Shown: in pieces, positions 18,802 to 26,923 of the stretch
Layout of the letters: every line of letters begins with the position of its first letter
Position numbering within the stretch: the first letter of the stretch is position 1
NCBI GenBank assembly: GCA_002304505.1
Contig: NCEH01000072.1
Span: forward strand, 1-39,698
Origin: Rhizobiales bacterium 32-66-11
Lineage (GTDB): Bacteria; Pseudomonadota; Alphaproteobacteria; Rhizobiales; Xanthobacteraceae
Length of the DNA: 39,698 nt
Direction of reading: 5' to 3'
The notes under the pieces: model-generated
The model's database searches: none
What the model saw: only the letters and a program-made list of their open reading frames with translations
What the model was told of the DNA's origin: nothing
Made by a program: the position numbers and the translations under genes

Positions 18802-19599
18802 CTAAGGCGAAACCAGCGCTGGCTTTTCCGCAGGCGACACATAGAGCAGAGGGCGCAGCAGCTCCAACAGCGCTTCCTTCACGCCCGCTGCATCGGCGGG
18901 CTTCGTGGTCGCTGAAATGGTCAGTTCGATGCGATCATAGCCGAGCTTGCCGAGGGAGACGCTCGGCGCGGGCGTCGCGAGCACGCGGGCATCCTGCTCA
19001 AGGAACGCCAGCGCCTTGGCCCGAAGCGCGTCCACATCCACGCTGGTCGCCACCTCCAGCGCAACCGACACCGTCGTGTCGCCGGCCGGATAGGCGGATT
19101 TGTTGAGGATCGCCGCCCCCCACACCTGCCCGTTGGGGATCAGGATCTGCACATTAGCGGCACCCGCCAGTTCGGTGGTGAACAGCGTCAGGGCCTTCAC
19201 GGTCCCGGCCTTCCCGGCGACCTCGACATTGTCGCCGACGCGGAACGGGCGGAAGACCAGCAGCATCACCCCGGCCGCCATGTTGGACAAGGTGCCCTGC
19301 AAGGCGAGGCCAACGGCCAGGGAGGCAGCGCCCAACACCGCGATGATGCTGGTGGTTTGGATGCCGAAGCGCTGGAGCACCGCGACCAGAACGAACACCA
19401 GCACGACATATTTGGCGAAGCTCGCGAGGAAGCTCGCCACCGTCACGTCAATCCGCCCGGTCGCGCTCAGGCCGCGCATCAGCAAGCCCTCGACGGTTTT
19501 CGCGATCCACCAGCCAACCGCCAGGAGAACCAGCGCATAGAGCACATTGAGGCCGTAGAGCACCGCCATATCGCCCAGGTGTTCGGTATCGATATCCAT
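18802..19599 (-). CDS. Small-conductance mechanosensitive channel (MscS family)
   Basis: A 265-residue inner-membrane channel that opens under hypo-osmotic stress. Three hydrophobic segments (about 12-33, 48-72 and 77-100) precede the Gly/Ala-packed pore helix AVLGAASLAVGLALQGTLSNMAAGVMLLVFRPF. The beta domain follows (VGDNVEVAGKAGTVKALTLFTTEL and VQILIPNGQVWGAAILN), then a C-terminal alpha/beta domain. It matches the E. coli MscS core in length and layout. ATG at 19599 is chosen at MDIDTEH; an in-frame start at 19656 would add 19 residues. It is divergent from the TPR gene with 139 bp between. Confidence 0.92.
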   Translation of the reverse strand: MDIDTEHLGDMAVLYGLNVLYALVLLAVGWWIAKTVEGLLMRGLSATGRIDVTVASFLASFAKYVVLVFVLVAVLQRFGIQTTSIIAVLGAASLAVGLALQGTLSNMAAGVMLLVFRPFRVGDNVEVAGKAGTVKALTLFTTELAGAANVQILIPNGQVWGAAILNKSAYPAGDTTVSVALEVATSVDVDALRAKALAFLEQDARVLATPAPSVSLGKLGYDRIELTISATTKPADAAGVKEALLELLRPLLYVSPAEKPALVSP

Positions 19600-19738
19600 C
19601 GCCAAGGCCTCGCTGCTGTTTGAAGGGATTGAAGAGGCAAACGCGCGGCGATGCAATAAGTTCGCTGGCGCCGGTGCGGGGTTCCAGCGCGCCGCGCGAA
19701 TGAATATGGTGCCGCTCCCTTATCGGCAGCGTCGGACC

Positions 19739-21727
19739 ATGCCCGCATCCTCCTCCCTTCTCGACCGGGCCATCGCCCTTCACGATTCCGGCCAATTGGA
19801 CGAAGCGGCGGGGCTTTATGTCGAGGTTCTGCGCGCAACGCCGCAAGACGGCGAAGCCCTGTTCCGGCTCGGCCGGCTCCAGTGCCAGAAGGGGCAATTG
19901 GAAGAGGGCGCACGCCTGCTCGCGGAGGCGACGCAGGCGGCACCGCAGGATGCGCGGGCGTTCGATCTTCTTGGCCTGGCGCTGGAGCGGCTCGGCCGGC
20001 TGACGCAAGCGCTTGCGGCCTATGACCGGGCGATCGCGCTCGCGCCGGAGAATCCCGATGCGTGGGACAGCCGCGCCGGCCTGCTCGCCGCGCTCGGCCG
20101 CCGCACCGAGGCGCTGCGCGCTTATGACGAATCCCTGCGCCTCGCGCCGCGCCGCCCGGAAGGCTGGCTCAATCGCGGCGCCCTGTTGCAGGAGATGGAG
20201 CGGCACGAGGACGCCATCAAATCCTTCGACACCGCGCTCGCCATGGCCCCCGGCATGGGCGCCGCCCATCTCAATCGGGGCGTCTCGCTGAGCGCCCTCA
20301 TGCGCTATGCGCCCGCCCTTGCTGCGTTCGAGACCGTGCTGGCGGCGGAACCGGACAATGTGGACGCCTTGTCCAACACCGCACTCGCCCTGCGCAATCT
20401 GGACCGCCCGCTGGAGGCGCTGGAGCTGCTCGACCGGGCGCTCGCGCGCGATCCCACCGCCGCGCAGGCGCACGCCAACCGCGCCAGCGTGCTGCTGGAC
20501 CTGCGGCGCTTCGCCGAAGGGGTGGAGAGCGCCACCCGCGCCGTGGAGCTGGCGCCCGACCGGCCGGAGATTCTCTATCCCCGCGCCTTGCTGCTTTCCA
20601 CCGTCGGACGGCACGGGGAAGCGATCGCCGATCTCGACCGCGCGCTCGCCCGCGAACCCGCCTTCATCCGCGCCCGCATTCTGCGCGCCCAACTCCAGAT
20701 GGACCTTGGCCGGCTCGATGCGGGCCGGCAGGATCTTGAAACCCTGGTCCAGGCGGCGCCTCCGCACCCGGAGGTGGCGTTCCTGCTCGCCACCGCGCGG
20801 CTGCGCAGCGGCGACTGGATGCGCGGCCTGCCCCTGTTCGAGCGGCGCAACGAATTGCGCCAGAAGGGCTATGCCGAGTTTCCCTTCCCGCGTTGGACCG
20901 GCGACAAGCCGGACCAGAAGAGCGTGCTCGTGCTCCAGGCCGAGCAGGGGCGCGGCGACATCATCCAGTTCGCCCGCTTCGCGCCGCTGCTCACCCGCCT
21001 CGGCCACAAGGTGGCACTCGCGGCAACCGCCGAGATGGTGCCTCTCCTGTCGGGGATCGAAGGCATCGCGGGTGTCACGAGCATCGACCAAGCCATGAAT
21101 CTGCGCGAGCCGGCGCGCTGGGCGCCGCTGATGAGCGTGCCGCATTTGCTCCATCTGACGCCGCAGACGCTTCCGCCTTTTGCCCCCTATCTGAAGGCGC
21201 AGCCCGCGCGCACCGAGGCGTGGCGGCAGCGGCTGGGAGAGGGCGGGTTCAAGATCGCAGTCGCCTGGGCGGGAAATCCCAAGGGTGAAGCCGGCATGAG
21301 CCGCGCCTTTCCGCTCGCCGCCCTGGCACCTGTCGCGGCGCTGGACGGCGTGCGCATCATCTCGCTTCAGAAAGGATTGGGCGAGGAGCAGGCACAGGCG
21401 GCGGACCTGCCGTTCGCCGTCGAGCACCTTGCCGCCATCGATCCGCCGGGCGAGACCTTCCTCGACAGCGCGGCGATCCTGGCTGCGTGTGATCTCGTGA
21501 TTTCCTGCGATACCGCCATGATCCATCTTGCCGGAGCGCTCGGCCGCCCGGCCTTGCTGGCGCTGATCGCCGGTTGCGACTGGCGCTGGCTGGCGGTGCG
21601 GGAGGACACCCCGTGGTATCCGAGCGTGCGCCTGTTCCGCCAGGATGCGCCGGGCGACTGGAGCACCGTGTTCGCCCGCATGGCTGAGGATGTGAAGCAG
21701 CGCATGGCGGCCAAAGCCGCCGCCTGA
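19739..21727 (+). CDS. TPR-repeat protein with C-terminal glycosyltransferase-like domain
   Basis: A 662-residue protein. About ten tetratricopeptide repeats (residues 5-380) have the usual W/L-G-Y-A-F-P register, for example ALEAYDRAIALAPENPDAW-like and AVELAPDRPEILYPRALLL. A C-terminal domain (about 390-655) resembles GT9/heptosyltransferase-type folds, with LVISCDTAMIHLAGALGRP and DWRWLAVREDTPWYPSVRLFRQ. This TPR plus GT arrangement is common in alphaproteobacteria and its target is usually unknown, perhaps surface glycan or flagellar glycosylation. I placed the start at MPASSSLLDRAIALH (19739); an ATG-like start at 19700 adds 13 unremarkable residues. It is convergent with the ATP12 gene. 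Confidence 0.85.
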   Translation: MPASSSLLDRAIALHDSGQLDEAAGLYVEVLRATPQDGEALFRLGRLQCQKGQLEEGARLLAEATQAAPQDARAFDLLGLALERLGRLTQALAAYDRAIALAPENPDAWDSRAGLLAALGRRTEALRAYDESLRLAPRRPEGWLNRGALLQEMERHEDAIKSFDTALAMAPGMGAAHLNRGVSLSALMRYAPALAAFETVLAAEPDNVDALSNTALALRNLDRPLEALELLDRALARDPTAAQAHANRASVLLDLRRFAEGVESATRAVELAPDRPEILYPRALLLSTVGRHGEAIADLDRALAREPAFIRARILRAQLQMDLGRLDAGRQDLETLVQAAPPHPEVAFLLATARLRSGDWMRGLPLFERRNELRQKGYAEFPFPRWTGDKPDQKSVLVLQAEQGRGDIIQFARFAPLLTRLGHKVALAATAEMVPLLSGIEGIAGVTSIDQAMNLREPARWAPLMSVPHLLHLTPQTLPPFAPYLKAQPARTEAWRQRLGEGGFKIAVAWAGNPKGEAGMSRAFPLAALAPVAALDGVRIISLQKGLGEEQAQAADLPFAVEHLAAIDPPGETFLDSAAILAACDLVISCDTAMIHLAGALGRPALLALIAGCDWRWLAVREDTPWYPSVRLFRQDAPGDWSTVFARMAEDVKQRMAAKAAA

Positions 21728-21742
21728 GGATCTCGCCCCGCC

Positions 21743-22513
21743 TCAGTCCAGCAGGGCGAGCAGGCGCGCGGCGGCGTCCATCTCCAGCTTGCGGGCGGCG
21801 TGGCGCGCGGCCGCGAGCTCATCCTCGCCCCATTGGGCGCGGTTCCACGCCTCGTCCACATGGGCGGCGGTCCATGCGGTTTCCGCGTCGATGGCGCCAT
21901 GGGCCACCGCCAGCGCCAGCAGGGCCGAGCCGGTGAGCGCGGTCATGGAGGTGACGGCCGCAAGGCGGAACGGCTCGCGCGGCACCAGTTCGGCGATGCG
22001 TGCCAAGGTCTCGTCCGGCTGCTTCACATGGCGCACGCCGGTGCTGAGGAAGAAGCGGGCGCCGTGGTCGTCGCGAAACCAGTCCAGCACCGGGTCCCAG
22101 GCCTGCGCCTGCAGCGCCTCCAGCCGCTCCGGCCCGTCTGCGCGATAGCAGAGCAGATCGGTGCCGGCATAGCTCACTACCTCTGCGGCGGAGGCGTCGG
22201 GGTCGCGCATCACGCCGTCCAGCACCACATTGACGAGGCGCGTCAGCGGCATGGCGTGCGGATTGATCTCGCCCACCTGCGCATCCCATTCGGCGGCCAC
22301 CGCCTCGGCGAGGGCGCGCGTGGGCAGGCGCAGGATATCGCGCGCCGGGGTGCGCACCGGCCGCCCGTCCAGGAGAATGGTGAACCCCTCCCCCTCGGTG
22401 CCGACGCCCGCCGCTTTGTAGAAGCGCTTCGGCAACGTCACCCGCTGGGCGGCGCGCACGGATTCCGCCGGGTCGACGCTGGTCGTTTCGATGCCTTCCA
22501 GAAGATCACGCAT
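21743..22513 (-). CDS. ATP12-family F1-ATPase assembly chaperone
   Basis: A 256-residue protein homologous to mitochondrial Atp12, which helps assemble the F1 alpha subunit into ATP synthase. Alphaproteobacteria, the mitochondrial relatives, commonly carry it. Matching blocks are RVTLPKRFYKAAGV, FTILLDGRPVRTPARD, AEWDAQVGEINPHAMPLTRLVNVVLDGV, SYAGTDLLCYRADGP and WDPVLDWFRDDHGARF. ATG at 22513 is the natural start. It is downstream of the broken HAD gene by 30 bases and probably in the same transcript. Confidence 0.93.
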   Translation of the reverse strand: MRDLLEGIETTSVDPAESVRAAQRVTLPKRFYKAAGVGTEGEGFTILLDGRPVRTPARDILRLPTRALAEAVAAEWDAQVGEINPHAMPLTRLVNVVLDGVMRDPDASAAEVVSYAGTDLLCYRADGPERLEALQAQAWDPVLDWFRDDHGARFFLSTGVRHVKQPDETLARIAELVPREPFRLAAVTSMTALTGSALLALAVAHGAIDAETAWTAAHVDEAWNRAQWGEDELAAARHAARKLEMDAAARLLALLD

Positions 22514-22543
22514 GCAAGGTCTCGTGTTTTTGTCCGGTCCGGC

Positions 22544-23109
22544 TTATGCGGAAACGCGCGCGAACAAGGTCTCGATGGCCGCCGGCAGATCCGCGAATCG
22601 CTCCACCATCAGATCCGCGCCGGCCGCCAGCAGGGCGCCGGGGGCATGATAGCCCCAGCCGACGGCGATCGCGAAGGCGCCGGCCGCCTTGGCCATCTCC
22701 ATGTCGTAGGTGGTATCGCCCACCACCACGGTAAAGGCCGGCTCCGCTCCCATCTCGGCCATCGCCTGGAGCACCATGGCGGGATGGGGCTTGGAGGGTG
22801 CGTCGTCGGCCGTCTGGATGGTGGCGAACCAGCCCTCCATCGCATGGCCGGTCAGCACGCGCCGCACGCCGCGCCGCGCCTTGCCCGTCACCATGCCCAA
22901 GGGAAATCCACGACCCCGCGAGACAGCACCGCGAACGTCTCCGGCAGCGACAAGCCGACCACGGAGAGAATCTCCTCGCGCGTTGGCGGTGTCACGCCAC
23001 ACGAAACGAAGGCCGCGCTCATGGCTTCGACGATGGCGTGCTGGCTGTCCACCAGCGTGCCGTCGCAATCGAACAGGATGAGAGCGGGAAGCCGGGCTTC
23101 GGGGGTCAT
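22544..23109 (-). pseudogene. HAD-family phosphatase, interrupted by an internal deletion and frameshift
   Basis: Two frames together resemble a phosphoglycolate phosphatase-type HAD hydrolase. From the ATG at 23109 (ATGA overlap with the zinc-ribbon gene) the first frame has the nucleophile motif LILFDCDGTLVDSQH and continues to VGLSLPETFAVLSRG, then ends at 22888 after a few junk residues. The second frame resumes near 22905 with PLGMVTGKARRG, APSKPHP and VVVGDTTYDM, which hold motifs II, III and IV, and ends at 22544. Compared with relatives, roughly 45-50 residues covering most of the cap domain are missing between them, and the phase changes. As written no functional enzyme could be made. 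It may be a true pseudogene or an assembly deletion. Confidence 0.88.
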
Positions 23110-23825
23110 TTCTGGGTCAGCTTGTCGGTGGCGAGATCATAGGTCCAGGATATGGCGTTGGGATCGAGGAATTGAATGGTCTTGAAGCCGCGCTGCTTGC
23201 ACTGGCGCGGAAATGGACCGGAGGCGATCAGTTCCACGGCGGTCTTGGCGGGAAAATTGAACTTGATGGCGATCACCGTCGCTTCTGGCCCGCTGGTGGT
23301 GACCTGAAGATCGAGCCCATTCTGAACGAAATTGTCCTGGGTGGTCTTTGCGAATGCGCGCCGGGTGGGTTCGTCCGCCGGCGGCTGCGGCACGCCTGGG
23401 CGAACGGCGGGCAAGGCGGTCTCGGCGTCCGGCGCGTCGGACGGGGCGGACGCCGACGGCACGAGCTGGGGAGCGACAAGCTGTGGGGCTACAAGCTGGG
23501 GAGCGACAAGCTGGGACTCGGGCGTCGCGGGGACAGGTGTCGCCGGGGCCGATGCCGCCGGGGCGGGTGCCTGTGCGGCGGGGGCCGGCTGGGCCGGCGC
23601 GGATGCCGGGGCACTCGCCTCCTGCCCCGTGCCGGCTGGCGGCGGGCTCAGCATGATCCACACGCCGGCGCCGGCCAGCAGCGCGACCAGAACGCCCGCG
23701 GCGCCGACAATAAGGGGAAGCATCGAGCGGCGCGGCGGCAGGACGGCACCGCATTCGGCGCATTCATGGGCGTGGGGATGCGTCGGTGCTCCGCAGCCGG
23801 GACACAAGTCTGGCTGTCGGCTCAT
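23106..23825 (-). CDS. Zinc-ribbon membrane protein of unknown function
   Basis: A 239-residue protein. An N-terminal zinc ribbon (CPGC and CAEC, residues 8-25) is followed by a single membrane helix (about 35-55, LPLIVGAAGVLVALLAGAGVWIML). Next comes a long Ala/Pro/Gln-rich linker (about 58-140) with four near-identical QLVAP words, and then a compact domain of about 95 residues (TRRAFAKTTQDNFVQNGLDLQV to SWTYDLATDKLTQK). The topology suggests the ribbon is cytoplasmic and the C-terminal domain periplasmic. I do not recognise the C-terminal domain. ATG at 23825 is chosen; an in-frame extension to 23867 has no ribbon homology. Its stop overlaps the HAD start (ATGA). Confidence 0.75.
   Translation of the reverse strand: MSRQPDLCPGCGAPTHPHAHECAECGAVLPPRRSMLPLIVGAAGVLVALLAGAGVWIMLSPPPAGTGQEASAPASAPAQPAPAAQAPAPAASAPATPVPATPESQLVAPQLVAPQLVAPQLVPSASAPSDAPDAETALPAVRPGVPQPPADEPTRRAFAKTTQDNFVQNGLDLQVTTSGPEATVIAIKFNFPAKTAVELIASGPFPRQCKQRGFKTIQFLDPNAISWTYDLATDKLTQK
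23464..23515 (-). repeat. 15-bp tandem repeat in the zinc-ribbon protein linker
   Basis: Three 15-base units (plus strand AGCTGGGGAGCGACA, a variant AGCTGTGGGGCTACA, then the first form again) and a partial fourth encode QLVAP repeats. The period preserves the frame, so the linker can lengthen or shorten by slippage. Confidence 0.85.
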
Positions 23826-23960
23826 GCGTCGTCTCCGTAACTCGATTGGATGGCGCGCCCCCAGCATCCGTGTAGCGCGGTTTGTCCGCAGGGGAAACCT
23901 GCCCCGGCCGCCGCTGACCTGCCCCGCGCGGATGCCGAGCCGCCGAACGGCGCGTCCGGA

Positions 23961-25034
23961 TCAGGCTTCGGGCGCTTCCAGGATCGGATCATATTGCGTC
24001 GCGTCGAGCCCCAGCACCGCCCAGGATTGGGCCATGTGGGGCGGCAGCGGCGCCGAGACATCGATAACGCCGGTGCCGCGCGGATGGGGAATCACGATGC
24101 GGCGCGCCAGCAGATGCAGCTTGTTCTGCATGCCGCCGGGAAATTCCCAATTCTCGATGTTGAAATATTTCGGATCGCCGACGATGGGATGGCCGATGTG
24201 CGCCATGTGCGCCCGCAGCTGATGGGTGCGGCCGGTGACCGGCTTCAGCGAGAGCCAGGACATCTTCTGCGCCGCCTGGTCCACCACCGCATAATAGGTC
24301 AGCGCGTGGCTCGCCTCGTCCTCGCCATGGCGGGCGACGCGCATGCGCTCCTCGCTCTCCTCGCGGGCAAGGTAGGTGGAGATGCGGCCCTGCCGGGGCT
24401 TCGGCACGCCCGGCACCAGCGCCCAATAAATCTTGCGCGCCTCGCGCGAGCGGAAGCTCTTGGTGAGGATGGACGCCGCGAGCCGGGTCTTGGCGATCAG
24501 CAGGCAGCCGGCGGTGTCCTTGTCGATGCGGTGGACGAGGCGCGGCTTCTGCCCGTCGCGGTCGCGCATGGAATCGAGCATGCCGTCAATGTGACGATAG
24601 GTGCCCGAACCGCCCTGGACCGCGAGGCCCATGGGCTTGTTCAGCACCATCACGTCCTTGTCCTCATAGAGGATCATGGCCTTCAGCGCGGTGAGGTCTT
24701 CATTCTCGCGGCGCGCTGCGGCAGCAACCACGCCGCGTGGCGCGGCCGGGCGTTCACCCGCCTCGCCACCTGATGCAGCGGACCGCGCCGCCTCATCGGC
24801 CGCATCCACCGGCTCAATCCCATCGGCATCGACGCCGAGCGGCGGAATGCGCACGCTCTGGCCGGGATCGAGGCGCGTAGACGTCTTCACGCGCCCGCCA
24901 TCCACGCGCACCTGCCCGGTTCGCACCAGCTTCTGGAGATGGCCGAACGACAGGTCCGGGAAATGGGCCTTGAACCAGCGGTCAAGGCGCATCCCGGCCT
25001 CGTCCGCACTCACCTGCTTTACCTCGACCGCCAT
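23961..25034 (-). CDS. RluC/RluD-family ribosomal pseudouridine synthase
   Basis: A 357-residue enzyme isomerising uridines in 23S rRNA. The N-terminal S4 RNA-binding domain (about 12-70) reads MRLDRWFKAHFPDLSFGHLQKLVRTGQVRVDG. A linker rich in Ala/Glu leads to the catalytic domain with VLNKPMGLAVQGG, the catalytic Asp motif HRIDKDTAGCLLIAKT and PVTGRTHQLRAHMAHIGHPIVGDPKY. The KPxGxxV and HRLDxxTSG equivalents place it in the RluA superfamily; RluC versus RluD cannot be decided here. ATG at 25034 is followed by an S4 domain in the normal place. It precedes the zinc-ribbon gene by 135 bp on the same strand. Confidence 0.93.
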   Translation of the reverse strand: MAVEVKQVSADEAGMRLDRWFKAHFPDLSFGHLQKLVRTGQVRVDGGRVKTSTRLDPGQSVRIPPLGVDADGIEPVDAADEAARSAASGGEAGERPAAPRGVVAAAARRENEDLTALKAMILYEDKDVMVLNKPMGLAVQGGSGTYRHIDGMLDSMRDRDGQKPRLVHRIDKDTAGCLLIAKTRLAASILTKSFRSREARKIYWALVPGVPKPRQGRISTYLAREESEERMRVARHGEDEASHALTYYAVVDQAAQKMSWLSLKPVTGRTHQLRAHMAHIGHPIVGDPKYFNIENWEFPGGMQNKLHLLARRIVIPHPRGTGVIDVSAPLPPHMAQSWAVLGLDATQYDPILEAPEA

Positions 25035-25095
25035 GGGTCACATCCTCGAAACGGTCGGAACTTACGCGCAGATTTACGCGTCCCGCGCCCGTCTG

Positions 25096-25482
25096 TCACG
25101 TAAGGGCGCGCATGAGTGCCATGCCGGCGGTCACGGCGAGAATGCACAGCACCAGTGAGCCGATGGCATAGGCCGCCGCATGCCCCCAGACGCCGCGCTC
25201 CATCAGCAGGGCGAATTCCAGGGAAAACGTGGAGAAGGTGGTAAACCCGCCGAGAACCCCGGTGGTCAGGAACAGGCGCGTGGGCTGCGACCAGCTCACC
25301 CCGGACCTCATGGCGAACCATATGGTCGCCACCCCCATGATGAAACACCCCAGCACGTTGATGAACATCGTGACATAGGGAAACTCCACCATTCCGAGCA
25401 GGCGCAGGCCCGCCAGATTGAAAAGGTGGCGCATCAGGCCGCCCAGGCCCGCCCCGACGAACACCAGAAGAGCGGGAATCAT
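25096..25482 (-). CDS. crcB: Fluoride ion channel CrcB/Fluc
   Basis: A 128-residue four-helix membrane protein that exports fluoride as an antiparallel dimer. Diagnostic parts are VGAGLGGLMRHL near the N-terminus, FINVLGCFIMGV in helix 2 and the central pore motif LTTGVLGGFTTFSTFSLE. No fluoride riboswitch-like sequence was evident in the 105 bases upstream. It sits 61 bp ahead of the pseudouridine synthase gene on the same strand. Confidence 0.95.
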   Translation of the reverse strand: MIPALLVFVGAGLGGLMRHLFNLAGLRLLGMVEFPYVTMFINVLGCFIMGVATIWFAMRSGVSWSQPTRLFLTTGVLGGFTTFSTFSLEFALLMERGVWGHAAAYAIGSLVLCILAVTAGMALMRALT

Positions 25483-25587
25483 GGCTGCACCTGCACGAAT
25501 GAAGAACCCGCTTCGTCTTAGCGGTCCCGGCAGTCCCGCATCAAGGGCGCGTGCCGGGATTTTTGCATCGCAGCACCCGCCCCCGCG

Positions 25588-26898
25588 TCACGGTTCCCCG
25601 CGCTCCGCCCGCAATCGCGCCCAATAGTCCATGCGCTTCTTGATCTCGCGCTCGAAACCACGTTCCACCGGATGGAAGAAGCTCTGCCGCCCGAGCTGTT
25701 CGGGAAAGTAATTCTGCCCCGAGAAGGCATCGGGCTCGTCATGGTCGTAGCGATACCCCTTGCCGTAGCCTTCACCCTTCATGAGCTTGGTGGGGGCATT
25801 GAGGATATGCTTCGGCGGCACCAGGGAGCCGCCGGCCTTGGCGGTGCGCATGGCCGCCGACCACGCCTTGTAGACCGAATTGGATTTCGGCGCGGTGGCC
25901 AGATAGACGGCAGCCTCGGCAAGGGCCAGCTCGCCCTCAGGAGAGCCGAGGAAGTCGTAGGCGTCCTTGGCCGCGTTCGCGACCACGAGCGCCTGCGGAT
26001 CGGCGAGCCCGATATCCTCCACCGCCATGCGCACCAGCCGGCGGGCGAGGAATAGCGGGCTCTCGCCGGCATCCAGCATGCGGGCGAGATAATACAGCGT
26101 CGCATCCGGATCCGAGCCGCGCACGGATTTGTGCAAGGCCGAGATGAGGTTGTAATGCCCGTCCTCGCTCTTGTCGTAGATCGGCGCGCGGCGCTGCACC
26201 ACGTCTTGGAGGGCGACGGTATCAAACATCTCGCCGGGACGCGCGGCACGCCAGACCTCCTCGGCGAGCGTAAGCGCGGCGCGGCCGTCGCCGTCCGCCA
26301 TGCGGGCGAGGGCGGCGCGGGCGTCGGCATCCAGCGGCAGAGGCCGATCCTCAACCTCCTCGGCACGCGCCAGCAGTCGGGAAATCGCCTCTTCATCGAG
26401 CGCGCGAAACACCAGCACCCGCGCCCGCGACAGCAAGGCGGCATTCAGCTCGAAGGAGGGATTCTCCGTGGTGGCGCCCACCAGGGTCACCGTGCCGTCT
26501 TCCATCACGGGCAGGAAACTGTCCTGCTGCGCGCGATTAAAGCGATGGATCTCATCCACGAACAGCAGCGTGCCGCGCCCGGTCGCCCGGCGATGGCGGG
26601 CCTGTTCGAACACCTTCTTCAGATCGGCGACGCCCGAGAAAATGGCCGAGATCTGCTCGAAATGCAGGTCCGTGGCGTGGGCCAGCAGCCGCGCCACGGT
26701 GGTCTTGCCGGTGCCGGGCGGCCCCCACAGGATGAGCGAGCCGAGCGAACGGCCCTCCAGCATGCGCGTCAGCACGCCGTCGGGACCGACCAGATGGTCC
26801 TGCCCCACGACATCCGCGATCTTCTCAGGGCGCAGCCGATCCGCCAGGGGGCGCGGTGTCCCCTGTTCCAGTCCGGCCGCTTCAAACAAGGTCGCCAT
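25588..26898 (-). CDS. rarA: Replication-associated recombination protein A (AAA+ ATPase)
   Basis: A 436-residue AAA+ clamp-loader-like ATPase (MgsA/RarA, Mgs1/WRNIP1 family) acting at stalled replication forks. Motifs: Walker A LILWGPPGTGKTTVARLL (59-66 core), Walker B LLFVDEIHRFN (112-121), GATTENPSFELNAALLSRARV (sensor 1 and Arg finger), then the helical tetramerisation part with HYNLISALHKSVRGSDPDATLYYLARML and GGSLVPPKHILNAPTKLMK. ATG at 26898 is preferred over the adjacent TTG at 26901. It follows the DegP-like gene by 25 bases and is probably cotranscribed. Confidence 0.95.
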   Translation of the reverse strand: MATLFEAAGLEQGTPRPLADRLRPEKIADVVGQDHLVGPDGVLTRMLEGRSLGSLILWGPPGTGKTTVARLLAHATDLHFEQISAIFSGVADLKKVFEQARHRRATGRGTLLFVDEIHRFNRAQQDSFLPVMEDGTVTLVGATTENPSFELNAALLSRARVLVFRALDEEAISRLLARAEEVEDRPLPLDADARAALARMADGDGRAALTLAEEVWRAARPGEMFDTVALQDVVQRRAPIYDKSEDGHYNLISALHKSVRGSDPDATLYYLARMLDAGESPLFLARRLVRMAVEDIGLADPQALVVANAAKDAYDFLGSPEGELALAEAAVYLATAPKSNSVYKAWSAAMRTAKAGGSLVPPKHILNAPTKLMKGEGYGKGYRYDHDEPDAFSGQNYFPEQLGRQSFFHPVERGFEREIKKRMDYWARLRAERGEP

Positions 26899-26923
26899 CA
26901 ACCGCCCCGAACCCTGTCCGCCC

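Noticed and set aside
19448..21526. Minus-strand open frame of 692 codons opposite the TPR gene
   Set aside because: The plus strand has clear TPR repeats and a glycosyltransferase-like domain; the antisense frame has shadow-type composition (Arg/Gly/His rich).
21724..21746. Dyad CTGAGG/CCTCAG between the convergent TPR and ATP12 genes as a terminator
   Set aside because: The stem is only 6 bp with an 11-base loop and no U-run on either side, and it covers both stop codons; too weak to annotate.
25483..25587. Possible fluoride riboswitch upstream of crcB
   Set aside because: I looked for the conserved fluoride riboswitch core in the short upstream region and did not see it; only a GC-rich spacer is present.
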